NCBI GenBank assembly: GCA_009363875.1
Contig: CM018697.1
Span: 46,889,484-46,953,483, forward strand
Source of the DNA: Mikania micrantha
Lineage: Eukaryota > Streptophyta > Magnoliopsida > Asterales > Asteraceae
Length of the DNA: 64,000 nt
Reading direction: 5' to 3'
Shown here: piece by piece, positions 23,563 to 35,811 of the stretch
Layout: each line of letters starts with the position of its first letter
Position numbering within the stretch: position 1 is the stretch's first letter
Program-made: the position numbers and the translations under genes
Notes under the pieces: generated by a model
The model's database searches: none
What the model saw: the letters and a program-made list of their open reading frames with translations, nothing else
What the model was told of the DNA's origin: nothing

Positions 23563-24252
23563 ATGGACCCAAAAGGCAAAGGAATTAGCAAAGGAGGACC
23601 ATCGAGCCGACCCAGCGTTTTTGCAAGAAAAGACTTTCCACCAGCAAGTCGTGAAGAATTGCACCGGCAGTTTCCTCAACACTACAGTCCTATGCCAGAG
23701 GATGCCTACATCACGTCTTCGGAGTCTGAGCCCATGGAGCATGAGGATGCTGCGTCATCCACGCCTAGTAGATCCCGTACTAGGTCTATGTCGCCCCTAT
23801 TACCCCGTAGGGAGCCGAGTGACGTACCAGTGAGGAGGCCTACCCCAGTTATGGAGGCAAGGCCAAGAGCCTCTGCCTCATTTCGTATACCGAGGAGTGG
23901 GCCCCTTCACCCTGGGATGGGGGAGCCTCACGTGACTCAACCCGCACGCCACAGCATACACTCAGGGCACTCTGCAAGGTATGGAAGGGAGATGGCAGGA
24001 CCTAGTAGAGAGAGAGCTTCGGAGGGTAACCCGCAGCGGGAGGAGAATTTTATGTTATGGTCAGCCATGTTTGAACAGGAGAAGAGGGCGAGCCACCTGG
24101 CGGAGCAATTCCAGAGACACGTGGGAGCCGTAACCTTACAGCTAGAGATGACCCGTAAGGAGCTTAAGGAATCCCGAGAGGCTAATCAGGCATCGAAGAA
24201 GAAGGGTTTCTTCTCATCCATATGGGACTCTATCCGCGACAGGAAGAATTGA
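23563..24252 (+). CDS. Intact extra ORF upstream of gag in element C, unknown function
   Basis: A 229-codon frame from the first ATG after the leader to TGA, with no lesion, lying 172 bp after the LTR end and 446 bp before gag. Residues 1-60 are basic and Ser/Pro-rich (KGKGISKGGPSSRPSVF); 50-150 are Ser/Arg/Pro-rich and probably disordered; about 160-215 form a charged, helix-prone coiled-coil-like segment (REENFMLWSAMFEQEKRASH onward); the end is basic with aromatic residues (GFFSSIWDSIRDRKN). No zinc knuckle, protease or enzymatic motif is visible. The base composition is clearly GC-richer than its flanks. I do not recognise the family. It could be a gag-accessory or nucleic-acid-binding protein; that is inference. 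Its integrity contrasts with the many stops in gag-pol. Confidence 0.65.
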   Translation: MDPKGKGISKGGPSSRPSVFARKDFPPASREELHRQFPQHYSPMPEDAYITSSESEPMEHEDAASSTPSRSRTRSMSPLLPRREPSDVPVRRPTPVMEARPRASASFRIPRSGPLHPGMGEPHVTQPARHSIHSGHSARYGREMAGPSRERASEGNPQREENFMLWSAMFEQEKRASHLAEQFQRHVGAVTLQLEMTRKELKESREANQASKKKGFFSSIWDSIRDRKN

Positions 24253-24698
24253 CAGCCTTATCACTTGTATTTGTTATGATTGATTATGAAACATTTTATT
24301 CTCGGGGCTGCGTACCTAGTATTTATATGTATGAAACAATGTTATTATTGGGAGTGTTTCCCAAGAATTTTATGATTTGAATTATGGATGCAATGAATGG
24401 ACTGGTTGATTATGAAACATTGAATTATGATGCATACGACTTGGTTGTTTGGTTGACATTATATAATGCATAATGATGGAAATTGTTAAGGTAATGTAAT
24501 GGCATGATACAAGAATAGTGATTGAACTCATGGTTGATAGAAAAATCTATACAATGCAGTGATTTATATTTATCTCTTGATTGGTTGTTTAAATAAATAT
24601 TTTATATGCTAAATTGATACATTGGTATGCTTTAAATGATTGCACAACAAAAATTAATGACAATAAATTTTCTCTATGTGTGAAACTTATAATATAGA
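24253..24698 (+). other. Spacer between extra ORF and gag of C
   Basis: About 450 bp of AT-rich, non-coding sequence containing repeats of TATGAAACATT and TTGATTATGA. It holds no open frame of note. A splice acceptor or internal ribosome entry for gag could lie here, but I see no decisive site. Confidence 0.5.
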
Positions 24699-27600
24699 AT
24701 GCCACCTCGACATAGCCAACAATTAAACCGTGGTCAAGCCAATACGGGAGCAAATCCGAACCCGCGAGCCGGAAGAAGAAGGAATCCACCACCACCTCCC
24801 CCGGAAAACTCAGTTAACCATGTTGAAAATAGGGAGAATCCCCCGAAGGGCAACCCAAATGCAGGTGAAAATGGAGGAGATCGAAACATGGAGGATAGAA
24901 TGACTAATCTCATTACTAGGCATATCCAGAATGCAATACCAACTATTGCAGCTCAGATCAGGGCGGATATGAATATCGAAAACCAAAACGAAAATGCTCA
25001 TGGAGCAGGAGGACCAGAGATTGAACAGGTAGAGATGGAAGAACGGAAGGGGTGCTCATACAAGACTTTCATGGCGTGCAAGCCAAAATATTTTGAAGTT
25101 AGGGATGGTCCTGTAGGGGCAATTAGATGGTTGGAGGATATGGAGGCAGTGTTAGACATCAGTGACTGCAAGGAGGATAATAAGGTGAAATATGCAACTC
25201 ACTCTCTAAAAGGATCTGCATTAACATGGTGGAACACCATTGTCAAAACCAGGGGCCGAAACACCATTAAGGCCATGAAGTGGAAAGACTTTAAAGATCT
25301 GGTTACTGAAAAGTTTTGTCCAATTAATGAACTGGAAAGAATCGAAGCTGAATTTCTGGCACATGAAATGATTGGGTTGGATCATACCAAGTACATTAAT
25401 CGATACAATGAAATGGCGTTGTTAGTTCCACATCTGGTTACCCCTGAGACTAAATGAATAGGAAGATACATCTGGGGATTAGCACCACAAGTTAGGGGGT
25501 TTGTCAGGACAGCAAGACCAGCTACTTTTAAGTCGGCCGTAGAGCTAGGAGGAAGACTTACTGATGAAATAGTGAGGTGCGGGAAAATAAGTCAAGAAAA
25601 GGTGGGTGACAAGAGGAAGTGGCAAGACCTCAGTAATGATAGGAAAGGGAATCAAAAGTTTAGGAGATTTGAGGGTAGGAGAAACAACTTTAGCAAAGCA
25701 AAGGAATCGACTGCACCCAGACCAGGAAGGAAAATATACCTAGGAACTAGTCCTTGGTGTGACAAGTGCAAGATACATCATCAAGGGGAATGAAACCCAA
25801 AGTACTGTTACAAGTGTAAGAAAGCAGGACATCTACTAAAGGATTGCAGGGTCAAGGAGGTAGCTAGATGCTATGAGTGCGGGGACACCGGGCATTTGAG
25901 GAATGTGTGTCCTAAATTGAAGAGGGATAAGCCACAAAAAGCAACGGGAAGAGCATTTGTACTCACTGCAACTGAAGCTCAGAAAGATCCGGAGATGATA
26001 ACGGGTACGTTTCTTTTAAACAATCGTGTAGCTAGTGTACTGATTGATACGGGTGCCACTTTTAGTTTTATATCAACAAAATTCAGATCCTTACTCGATA
26101 AACAATCTACTTGTTTGAAAGACATATGTGAAGTAGAGATAGCCACTGGAAAAGTGATAAGTATAAAAGAAATGTTGAAAGACTGTGAACTAATTATGGA
26201 AGGACAAAAGTTGAAGATAGATTTACTGCCTATTGAATTAGGAGGCTTTGATGTAGTTATTGGAATGGATTGGTTAGCTATGAATAAGGTAGAACTTAAC
26301 TGTGAACATAATATTATGACAATTCCCTTAACAAATGTTAAGAAGATAATAGTGATCGGGCATAAGGTTCGAGAATTACCGCGCATCATTTCGTATGCGA
26401 AGACAGAGAAGTATTCAAGGAAGGGAAACATGATTTACTTAGCCTATGTGGTCACCGAGAAAGAAGATACAGTACCCAAGGAAATACCAATTGTATCTGA
26501 ATATTTGGATGTATTCCCGGAAAAATTGTCGGGAGTGCCGGCACCGAGACAAGTGGAATTCCGAATTGATTTGATACCCGGGGCAGCACCAGTAGCTAAA
26601 GCACCTTATCGCTTAGCACCTTCCTAAATGCAAGAGATGGTGATTCAAATACAAAAGATGATGGATAAAGGTTTCATAAGGCCGAGCTTTTATCCATGGG
26701 GAGCCCCAGTATTATTTGTGAAGAAGAAGGACGGGACGTTGAGAATGTGCATCGACTACCGATAGTTGAACAAAGTTACTATGAAGAATCGTTATCCACT
26801 TCCAAGAATCGACGAGTTGTTTGATCAACTTTAAGGGGCAAGCTATTTTTCAAAGATTGAGTTAAGATCAGGATATCATCAATTGAGAGTCAGGGATGAG
26901 GATGTCCCTAAAACCGCTTTCAGAACTCGTTACGGACATTATGAGTTTATGGTAATTCCATTCGGGCTTACGAACGCACCTGCTGTGTTTATTGATCTCA
27001 TGAACCAGGTGTGTAAACCATACTTGGATAAATTCGTGATTGTATTCATTGATGATATGTTAATATATTCAAGAAGTGCAAAAGATCATGAGGAGCACCT
27101 ACGAAAGATGCTGGAACTCTTAAGGAAGGAAAAGTTATATGCTAAGTTGAGCAAATGTGAATTTTGGATGAGAGAAGTACAGTTCTTGTGACACATTATA
27201 AATGAGGACGTAATACAAGTAGATCATTCAAAGATAGAGGCAATTAAGGAGTGGGAGACACCAAGAACTCCTACCGAAATAAGGAAATTTTTAGGATTGG
27301 CCGGTTATTACAGAAGAGTTATTGAGAATTTTTCAAAGATAGCACTACCTTTAACTAATTTAACACCGAAGAAAGTGACCTTTGAATGGGGAGAAAGACA
27401 ACAAGAAGCATTTGACACACTTAAGCAAAAGTTGTGTAGTGCACTTATATTATCCTTACCAGAAGGAAACGAAGATTTCGTAGTCTACTGTGATGCTTCT
27501 AGAATGGGCTGGGTTGTGTGTTAATGCAAAGAAAGAAGGTAATTGCATACGCATCACGACAATTGAAAACACACGAGAAAAACTATACCACCCATGACTT

Positions 27601-29317
27601 AGAGTTAGGAGCTGTAGTGTTTGCTTTAAAGATATGGAGACACTACTTATATGGAACAAATTGTGTAATCTACACTGATCACAAGAGCTTACAACATATA
27701 CTCGATCAGAAAATACTAAATATGAGACAAAGGAGATGGGTAGAGTTGTTAAGTGATTATGACTGTGAAATCCGGTATCATCCGGGAAAGGCAAATGTGA
27801 TAGCAGACGCCTTGAGTCAGAAAGAAAGAGTGATTCCATTAAGAGTAAAAGCCCTAAAGATGACAGTAGGGATTGACTTAAAGGAAAAGATCCATAACAT
27901 TCAACAGGAAGCCTTGTCCGAGGAAAAGTTAAAGGAAGAATCATTGACAAGAATCGAGAAACAATTTGATGAAGAATATCAAGGTAAATTGAAGGCATAC
28001 AAAGGAAAAATATGGATACCTCTGCATGGGGGCATGAGGGAAGTAATTTTAGAAGGAATCCATAGGTCTAGATACTCAGTACACCCCGGCAATGACAAGA
28101 TGTACCATGAGATAAGAGAAAAATTATTGTGGCCTGGGTTAAAAAGATCAATAGCAGAGTATGTCAGCAAATGCTTAACTTGTGCAAGAGTAAAAGCGGA
28201 GCATCAAAAGCCATCTGGATTGTTACAACAACCAGAGATACCTGCATGGAAATGGGAACAGGTCACTATGGATTTTGTGACCAAGTTACCTCAGACCGCC
28301 AGTGGTCATGACTCGATATGGGTAGTCGTCGATAGGTTAACAAAAACTGCACACTTTTTACCCATAAGGGAGGACTACAAAATGGAGAAGTTAGCAAAGA
28401 TATATATGAATGAAATTGTGTCAAGACATGGAGTGCCTATATCAATAATCTCGGATAGAGATAGTCGATTTACATCAAGATTCTAGCAAACTCTTCAGGA
28501 AGCTCTGGAAACCAAATTGAAACTAAGTACAGCCTACCATCCTCAAACCGATGGACAAAGTGAAAGGACTATCCAGACATTGGAGGACATGCTGAGAGCA
28601 TGTGTAATAGATTTCGGAGGAAGTCGGAATACACACTTGCCATTGGTTGAGTTCTCCTATAATAACAGTTACCATACTAGTATTCAAGCGGCACCGTTTG
28701 AGGCACTATATGGGAGAAAATGCAGATCACCACTGTGTTGGAATGAAATAGGTGAAAGTCTAATAACCAGGCCTGAGATTGTTCAAGAAACTACTGATAA
28801 GATTCATAAAATAAAGGAAAGAATGAAAGCTGCTCAAGACCGACAGAAGAGTTACGCAGATAAAAGACGATGGGCTTTGGAGTTCAGTGTGGGAGATAAA
28901 GTCATGCTAAAAGTATCACCGTGGAAGGGTACGGTACGCTTTGGCAAACATGGGAAGTTGAACCCCCGATATATTGGACCCTTCAAAATTTTGGCACGAG
29001 TGGGACTTGTAGCTTATCAGCTAGAACTCCCATTGGAATTAGAAGGAATACATGACGTGTTCCATGTGTCAAACCTCAAGAAATGTTTGGTGGACGAAAG
29101 TTTGATCATACCTTACCGAGAGGCAAAGGTCAATAAACAATTACAATTCATGGAAGAACCTGTGGAAATCATGGACAGACAAGTCAAGAAGTTGAGGCGT
29201 AGTAAGATACCAATTATAAAAGTACGTTGGGATTCCAAACGAGGACCTGAGTTTACTTGGGAAAAAGAATCAGAGATGCGTAGGAAGTACCCTCAACTGT
29301 TTCAAGCTACGAGTTGA
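24699..29317 (+). pseudogene. gag-pol: Gypsy gag-pol polyprotein, element C (decayed)
   Basis: One long frame of about 1540 codons, interrupted. Gag: Pro-rich start, retrotransposon-gag domain (SALTWWNTIV, FKDLVTEKFCP), then zinc knuckles CYKCKKAGHLLKDC and CYECGDTGHLRNVC. Protease: LIDTGATFSFIS and IGMDW. RT: IDLIPGAAP, YRLAPS, catalytic FIDDMLIYS. RNase H: YCDAS and YTDHKSLQHI. Integrase: HHCC finger (H...H, CLTCARVK), D,D,E core (MDFVTKLP, SDRDSRF, ERTIQTLED), and a chromodomain-like tail (GPEFTWEKESEM). In-frame stops occur near 25455, 25791, 26625, 26763, 26833, 27189 and 28484; a one-base loss near 27510 changes the frame. The RT catalytic aspartates are intact, but no functional polyprotein could be made. 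Confidence 0.9.
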
Positions 29318-29356
29318 CTACGACAAATCAAATTTCGAGGACGAAATTTCTATAAG

Positions 29357-29366
29357 TTGGGGAGAC
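29357..29366 (+). other. Polypurine tract of C
   Basis: TTGGGGAGAC precedes the LTR start TGTGACAACA at 29367. The preceding ATTTCGAGGACGAAATTTC is also found before the LTR of A. Confidence 0.85.
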
Positions 29367-31380
29367 TGTGACAACACATGAACCAGGTTTATATTAAAAC
29401 CTTAATTACAACGCATTCTGTTAACATGATTTGATAGACACACATATTGGAAACATTAAGTAGAGAAATATGTCATTAGTTGAGAGCAATAAAGTACACA
29501 TGGCATAAAGGTTAAAAGCAAGTGAATCATATTAAAAATTTTTACGTAACAATCCAAGTGTTACAAGAAATTTGTATCCTTACAAATAATTATGACGACC
29601 CAAATGGGTGAAACATTAACAAGGTATTATAAGACTTTACCCTATAACACAAAAATGAAACCATAAATAACACATTATAATATTTTTACATTTTCAATAC
29701 AACAATTAATCAAAACACCACTCTTTACATTACATACATATGTACACGACACATATCAATACATATATATATGTTCACATTTCGGTTATACATACATACA
29801 TGCATAGATTATTAAGACTCAACAAATTTAAAACAAGATATATGTATACACATATATATTCATACGTGAGACACACACAAATTCAATAAACAACAAGATT
29901 TGACACCACCTCTTCTAATACCCAATCTCTAAATTCCTTTCTCTTCCCCACACACATCACTATCTCAAATCTTTCATATTTTATCTCTCTCTCTCTTATA
30001 TTACGATACACACACATATATATAATTAAAACTATTCTCTTAACACAGCTCCCACTCCTACCAATAGAGTTACTTCTACATCTTTTACATACATCACCAT
30101 CATATATACACACACATTACACGGCTACATGCATACACACTAACACAAAAAAACAAAAATATTACTTACACCACCACCCTCAACCCCCCCAATCCACACT
30201 TTCCCTCTCTTCCCCACACACATCAATCACTCATCCTCCTCTCTTTACTTTTCCTTTGACCGAGATTCTCTCTCTCTCTCCCCCCTTAATATTTTCGGCC
30301 AACACACGCATATCACATATCACATATCACTACATAGTTTTGAAGCCAAGAATTCTCTCATCTCTTCTCCTCTCAAGTGGCCGACGGTTCCAGCCCCATC
30401 ACATCAGGTTTTGACGACTAGGAGCACACACACAAGGCACAATCTCGAGTTCAAGAGTTAAAGCCACTCCAAGGTATGCGTAGAAGAATTTCGAATTCAT
30501 AAAAATGCATTCTATCTACTCCTTTCTCCCTACAACTCAAGAACAGCCCTAGACCTCTTTTCTAAACATTCTAAACCGTTAATATGAAGGCCAAGAACTT
30601 CTATACCCGAGAAGAACACATGCGTGTACATGCATGTGTGAAAATTCGTCTGTTTCTAAACACAAATCATGATTTTCGCTACAATGACCATTAAATCTTC
30701 TAAGAAATCGATTTTAATACCTTTCTAAAACTCCCAAATCCATGGGGGACGAGTACTTAGAACCATGCAAACACATGTAAGTCTTGCATGTGTAAATCCA
30801 TGAGTTGGAAACTCATAACTTCCATTTTCATATTTCTAGCTAACTCTAAAACCCTTCTACACATTTGATAGGTTCTAACCGTCCCTAAGAATCATCTCGA
30901 AACGTGGTTCACAAGTTCACAACACAAGGGTATGATTATACCTCTCCAAGGATTAATATATATGCATGCATGTATGTGAAAATGGAAATGTAAATCTTAA
31001 AATGATAATATATGGGTCACGAAATGTGAGCAGGTTTTATGGTGATAATATACTTGGATATATTGTATATAAGATTGGATTTATGATAATAGATAAATTA
31101 TATTGGTGATTTTGACCAAAAACCAAATTTATTAGGCTTAAATTTGTTATAAAATATAAAAATCTATGTAAACAGCCTTCTGGTCGAAATGAATGATCAA
31201 AATAGGCTTATAATAATGTTAGGATAACACCCAAAAAGTTTGAATATTTATTGATAACCACGAAATAAGTTATAGATTTTACAAAATCTCTATAAAATTT
31301 GCTAAAATCAGTAAAAATAGTACCTGGGTGATAAAAATTCTAACAGTAATATATTTCTGTCATAATATATGGTTATAACC

Positions 31381-31980
31381 TGGGAAAATTATTAAAACTA
31401 AAAATGGATGATTTAATATATTTATTTGCCATTTAATATTTTAATAAAGCCTGAAAATGCAAATTTAATTCGATGCTGTCCAAAAATTTAGATAAATATT
31501 TTGCCCAGAATGAAAATCATATTGTGATATTCCAGTAAAAATTTTGTAATTTTTAGGAACTGTTAATTATTTAGCTTGATATTTTGTATATTAAACAGTA
31601 CAAAAATCATTTAAAATAGTAAAAGACCTCTAAAAATTTTGAAATTTTTACACTAGTCTAAGGACGCGTTTATTATTCTGTACTAAAAGTTTTGGAATTT
31701 TTAGAGACCTGAATCCTTTACAGTGGATTTTTGAAGGATTTAAAATAAATAAAAATGAAATTTTATATAATATCCATATATAAAAATAATAAGCAATGGT
31801 TAAATATCATTTTACCCAGACCCTTTACTAATAAAAATAAATAGGAAAATTTTTATAAATTTATAAAACCTATATTAGATAATTACAAGTTCCTGTTAAA
31901 CTATTTAAAAATATTAATCATCATACAACTACTTATTTAAAACACTTGCAAACTATGTTTACCTAAAACTATTTATAATC

Positions 31981-32018
<38 letters not shown>

Positions 32019-32909
32019 AGATATATATATATATATATACATGTATAATTGTTAAACACTTAAACTATTGAATATTGGCATGTAGTTAACTATACAACTA
32101 CAAGATGTAAGTTGATTATATTGCATAAGAAACATTAGCACATCAATAATTATGGCATGATTATGTACTAAAAACACTAAACATATATTAGGCAATTGAA
32201 CCAATCAAGGCAAACCACCAAACCATTCAATCATCAGTTAACCAAACCCCATCGCTAGCACAGGTGAGTTCATGTGATCCCTGGGAAAATTATTAAAACT
32301 AAAAATGGATGATTTAATATATTTATTTGCCATTTAATATTTTAATAAAGCCTGAAAATGCAAATTTAATTCGATGCTGTCCAAAAATTTAGATAAATAT
32401 TTTGCCCAGAATGAAAATCATATTGTGATATTCCAGTAAAAATTTTGTAATTTTTAGGAACTGTTAATTATTTAGCTTGATATTTTGTATATTAAACAGT
32501 ACAAAAATCATTTAAAATAGTAAAAGACCTCTAAAAATTTTGAAATTTTTACACTAGTCTAAGGACGCGTTTATTATTCTGTACTAAAAGTTTTGGAATT
32601 TTTAGAGACCTGAATCCTTTACAGTGGATTTTTGAAGGATTTAAAATAAATAAAAATGAAATTTTATATAATATCCATATATAAAAATAATAAGCAATGG
32701 TTAAATATCATTTTACCCAGACCCTTTACTAATAAAAATAAATAGGAAAATTTTTATAAATTTATAAAACCTATATTAGATAATTACAAGTTCCTGTTAA
32801 ACTATTTAAAAATATTAATCATCATACAACTACTTATTTAAAACACTTGCAAACTATGTTTACCTAAAACTATTTATAATCATATAAATATATATATATA
32901 TATGTATAG

Positions 32910-32941
<32 letters not shown>

Positions 32942-34064
32942 AATTGTTAAACACTTAAACTATTGAATATTGGCATGTAGTTAACTATACAACTACAAGA
33001 TGTAAGTTGATTATATTGCATAAGAAACATTAGCACATCAATAATTATGGCATGATTATGTACTAAAAACACTAAACATATATTAGGCAATTGAACCAAT
33101 CAAGGCAAACCACCAAACCATTCAATCATCAGTTAACCAAACCCCATCGCTAGCACAGGTGAGTTCATGTGATCCCTAGGAAAATTATTAAAACTAAAAA
33201 TGGATGATTTAATATATTTATTTGCCATTTAATATTTTAATAAAGCCTGAAAATGCAAATTTAATTCGATGCTGTCCAAAAATTTAGATAAATATTTTGC
33301 CCAGAATGAAAATCATATTGTGATATTCCAGTAAAAATTTTGTAATTTTTAGGAACTGTTAATTATTTAGCTTGATATTTTGTATATTAAACAGTACAAA
33401 AATCATTTAAAATAGTAAAAGACCTCTAAAAATTTTGAAATTTTTACACTAGTCTAAGGACGCGTTTATTATTCTGTACTAAAAGTTTTGGAATTTTTAG
33501 AGACCTGAATCCTTTACAGTGGATTTTTGAAGGATTTAAAATAAATAAAAATGAAATTTTATATAATATCCATATATAAAAATAATAAGCAATGGTTAAA
33601 TATCATTTTACCCAGACCCTTTACTAATAAAAATAAATAGGAAAAATTTTATAAATTTATAAAACCTATATTAGATAATTACAAGTTCCTGTTAAACTAT
33701 TTAAAAATATTAATCATCATACAACTACTTATTTAAAACACTTGCAAACTATGTTTAGCTAAAACTATTTATAATCATATAAATATATATATATATATGT
33801 ATAGATATATATATATATATACATGTATAATTGTTAAACACTTAAACTATTGAATATTGGCATGTAGTTAACTATACAACTACAAGATGTAAGTTGATTA
33901 TATTGCATAAGAAACATTAGCACATCAATAATTATGGCATGATTATGTACTAAAAACACTAAACATATATTAGGCAATTGAACCAATCAAGGCAAACCAC
34001 CAAACCATTCAATCATCAGTTAACCAAACCCCATCGCTAGCACAGGTGAGTTCATGTGATCCCT
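31381..34064 (+). repeat. Tandem triplication, about 0.9 kb unit, in C 3' LTR
   Basis: Unit 1 is 31381-32281, unit 2 is 32282-33176, unit 3 is 33177-34064 (901, 895 and 888 bp). The copies are nearly identical apart from the AT dinucleotide runs and one or two substitutions. The junctions have CCT microhomology (ATAACCTGGG on the left, GATCCCTTTT on the right). Each unit ends in the donor-like CAG|GTGAGTTCATGTGATCC. Confidence 0.95.
31983..32040. repeat. AT microsatellite in C LTR unit 1
   Basis: Two TA runs separated by TGTATAGA. The same locus recurs at about 32887-32933 and 33781-33822 in the other two units with different run lengths; these runs account for most of the length difference among the three copies. 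Confidence 0.9.
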
Positions 34065-34575
34065 TTTCCTTTTACTGTTTTGGGATACTGAAAGCATTCT
34101 CCATAAACTGTTTATAAAATTATATTTATGATGTGATAATGAACGTCCGTTTCAAATGTAATTGCTTCCACTAGACATTAAACATAATTTGCAACCATTA
34201 CCTCATAAGGAGAGCCGGTGAGTATATGGGTAGTACTACTTGGGGAATCCCCCACGCACTGTGGCCCGAAAGGGTGGCCTTATAAAATAGGGTTGAAACC
34301 CCACTGAGATTATTGTCAACCGTTGTGGCATATATTCTTTATGATAAACCTACACCGAGAGCAGGAACGGGTCTCGGAATGGGAAGTAAATTAGAATGAC
34401 CATGTTATGGGCTAACATTATAAGAGGCAAACGCCCGGACATGGAATAGGGTTGGTTATATTGTTATTGAATTATCACATGTTATGCTTCATTGTATTAT
34501 TGTTACTATGGTGTCTTAATATTAAACTCATGTTCTCACCAACTTTTTAGTTGACGTATTTTAGCATGTCTTTCA
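34043..34575 (+). other. Structured LTR block of C
   Basis: Homologous to the A LTR block: donor-like CAG|GTGAGT (GT at 34047), TGGGGAATCCCCCA, the GGCCCGAAAGGGTGGCC hairpin at 34263-34279, the CCGAGA/TCTCGG stem (34355-34360 with 34372-34377), then CTCACCAAC and TTGACGTATTTTAGCATGTC. By eye similarity to A is above 80 percent, higher than that of flanking LTR sequence. Confidence 0.65.
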
Positions 34576-34813
34576 CGTTGAATGATAAGAGTAGAGTGAA
34601 CTGGATCAGCTTCTAGAGGTGTAGTTTAGCTCTTAGAATGGAGTTAGTTGAAAACAATTTATGTTATTGGATAATGTTTTATTTGGCCCTGCGTGGCAAT
34701 TAGACAATTGTTGTGTGATGAGACTTTATTTGCGTTACTTTACTTTGGGCTATGGATTGTTTATACTATGCTTCCGCCAAGTTAGTTTAAATATTTGACA
34801 AGCAAAGACAAAC

Positions 34814-35779
34814 ATGGATTTCTGGATGAAATATCAGGAGGAGACCAAGTACATTATAGATCATTTACACAATTTCAAGATGATGGTTGAGGTCATGAAC
34901 GACAAAGATCAAGAAAACCAACCTAGACAATTCAAGAAGTTCAAGATTGGATCTAAGTCCAAGATGATTGGACGAATTGTTAGTTATGGTTACTTTCACA
35001 ATATTTCAGGAAGTCTAGTTGACAAAGGATGCTATGTGGTGAAAAGAAAAGACGGTTGTCAGTATTTTGGCAAAGCATCTGATTTGATGAGTCTACCATC
35101 ATTTGAATGCATGAAATTGGCATGTTTGAAGATGATTAAGCCTATCCAGACAAATCATAATGAAACTTTTGAGAGACTGTTGAAGAAAGAAGCAAGAACT
35201 GGATGGAGTTTGTTGTCACCACAATTCAGAGACAGAGTACATGGATATGCAAAGCCAAAAGTGTTTAAGAGACCAAGACTCAGGAAGATGGAATAGGACT
35301 GGAATCCTTATTTCAAGTTCTGGTTCTATGATGAGAAAACATCGGAAGGAGTAATTCTTTTGAAGCAAGATGACAAATGGAGGGTGATAAGGATGCTCGA
35401 TCCTGTGTGGATTGTTAATTGTTCAAAGGACGACATTGATCTACTTAACACTGCAGAGATCTATGCGGATGATGGTTATCATGACTATGGTGTAAGCTTC
35501 AAAGACATGGCAATTCAATATCAAACCATTGCTAGAATGTGTTATACGTTAGGTATACATTCTGGATGCAATTGGGATGATGTTAATTACCTATATGTTG
35601 AACTGATGAAAGTGCAAAAAGAAAGAGATGAGAGGGATGACAAGCTTGAAGCAGAGAGACTAGCGAAGATACCACGTTCGGTTGTTATACGAGCGGTGGA
35701 TAATGTTGTTATTGAAGTGGTTGGAGAATCAAGTGGTGTTAAAGATAAAGAAGAAGACCAAGCTGCAGACAAAGAATGA
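34814..35779 (+). pseudogene. Additional ORF of element B, C-terminal part (broken)
   Basis: A single frame of 322 codons with one in-frame TAG at 35294-35296. It starts inside the coding region: the upstream DNA is C's LTR, so the ATG at 34814 is not a natural start. It looks like a compact globular protein (WRVIRMLDPVWIVNC, IYADDGYHDYGVSF) with an acidic, charged helical end (KERDERDDKLEAERLAK). No enzymatic motif is recognised. It is followed after 21 bp by a purine tract and LTR-like DNA, so this is the last ORF of its element. With 14361-15953 it probably formed one protein of some 850 codons; the pairing is inferred from strand, position and the shared GGTTCG arrays. Confidence 0.55.
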
Positions 35780-35800
35780 AGATTTTTGATAGAAACTATT

Positions 35801-35809
35801 AAGGGGGAG
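35801..35809 (+). other. Polypurine tract of B
   Basis: AAGGGGGAG followed by TT and the LTR-type start TGTTAGTGCA at 35812. This layout is typical of copia elements. Confidence 0.8.
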
Positions 35810-35811
35810 TT

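Larger units (their letters stand above)
23235..34796 (+). mobile_element. Element C: Tekay-like Ty3/gypsy retrotransposon with extra 5' ORF
   Basis: Plus-strand order: remnant 5' LTR, primer site, an extra ORF, gag, protease, RT, RNase H, integrase with a chromodomain-like tail, purine tract, long 3' LTR. RT before integrase with a C-terminal chromodomain-like region defines a chromovirus; the sequence style is Tekay/Del. Gag-pol has about seven nonsense codons and one frameshift. The 5' LTR keeps only its last 156 bp. The 3' LTR lacks its last roughly 50 bp, where it joins element B sequence (TTTGA at 34797 versus continuation AATCAATCG at 23347). Both ends are therefore damaged, and no target duplication is visible. 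Confidence 0.85.
29367..34796 (+). repeat. Element C 3' LTR with internal triplication
   Basis: About 5.4 kb from TGTGACA to a truncated end. 29367-30480 includes pyrimidine-rich CT tracts (around 29920-30300) typical of a leader. 31381-34064 is three tandem copies of a roughly 890-bp segment. 34043-34575 is the hairpin-rich block shared with element A. The acceptor-like site reads TTTCAC|GT here (34571-34576), so the AG is lost. A missing final 50 bp and the neighbouring B sequence mark a deletion junction at 34796/34797. Without the triplication the LTR would be about 3.6 kb. Confidence 0.85.
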
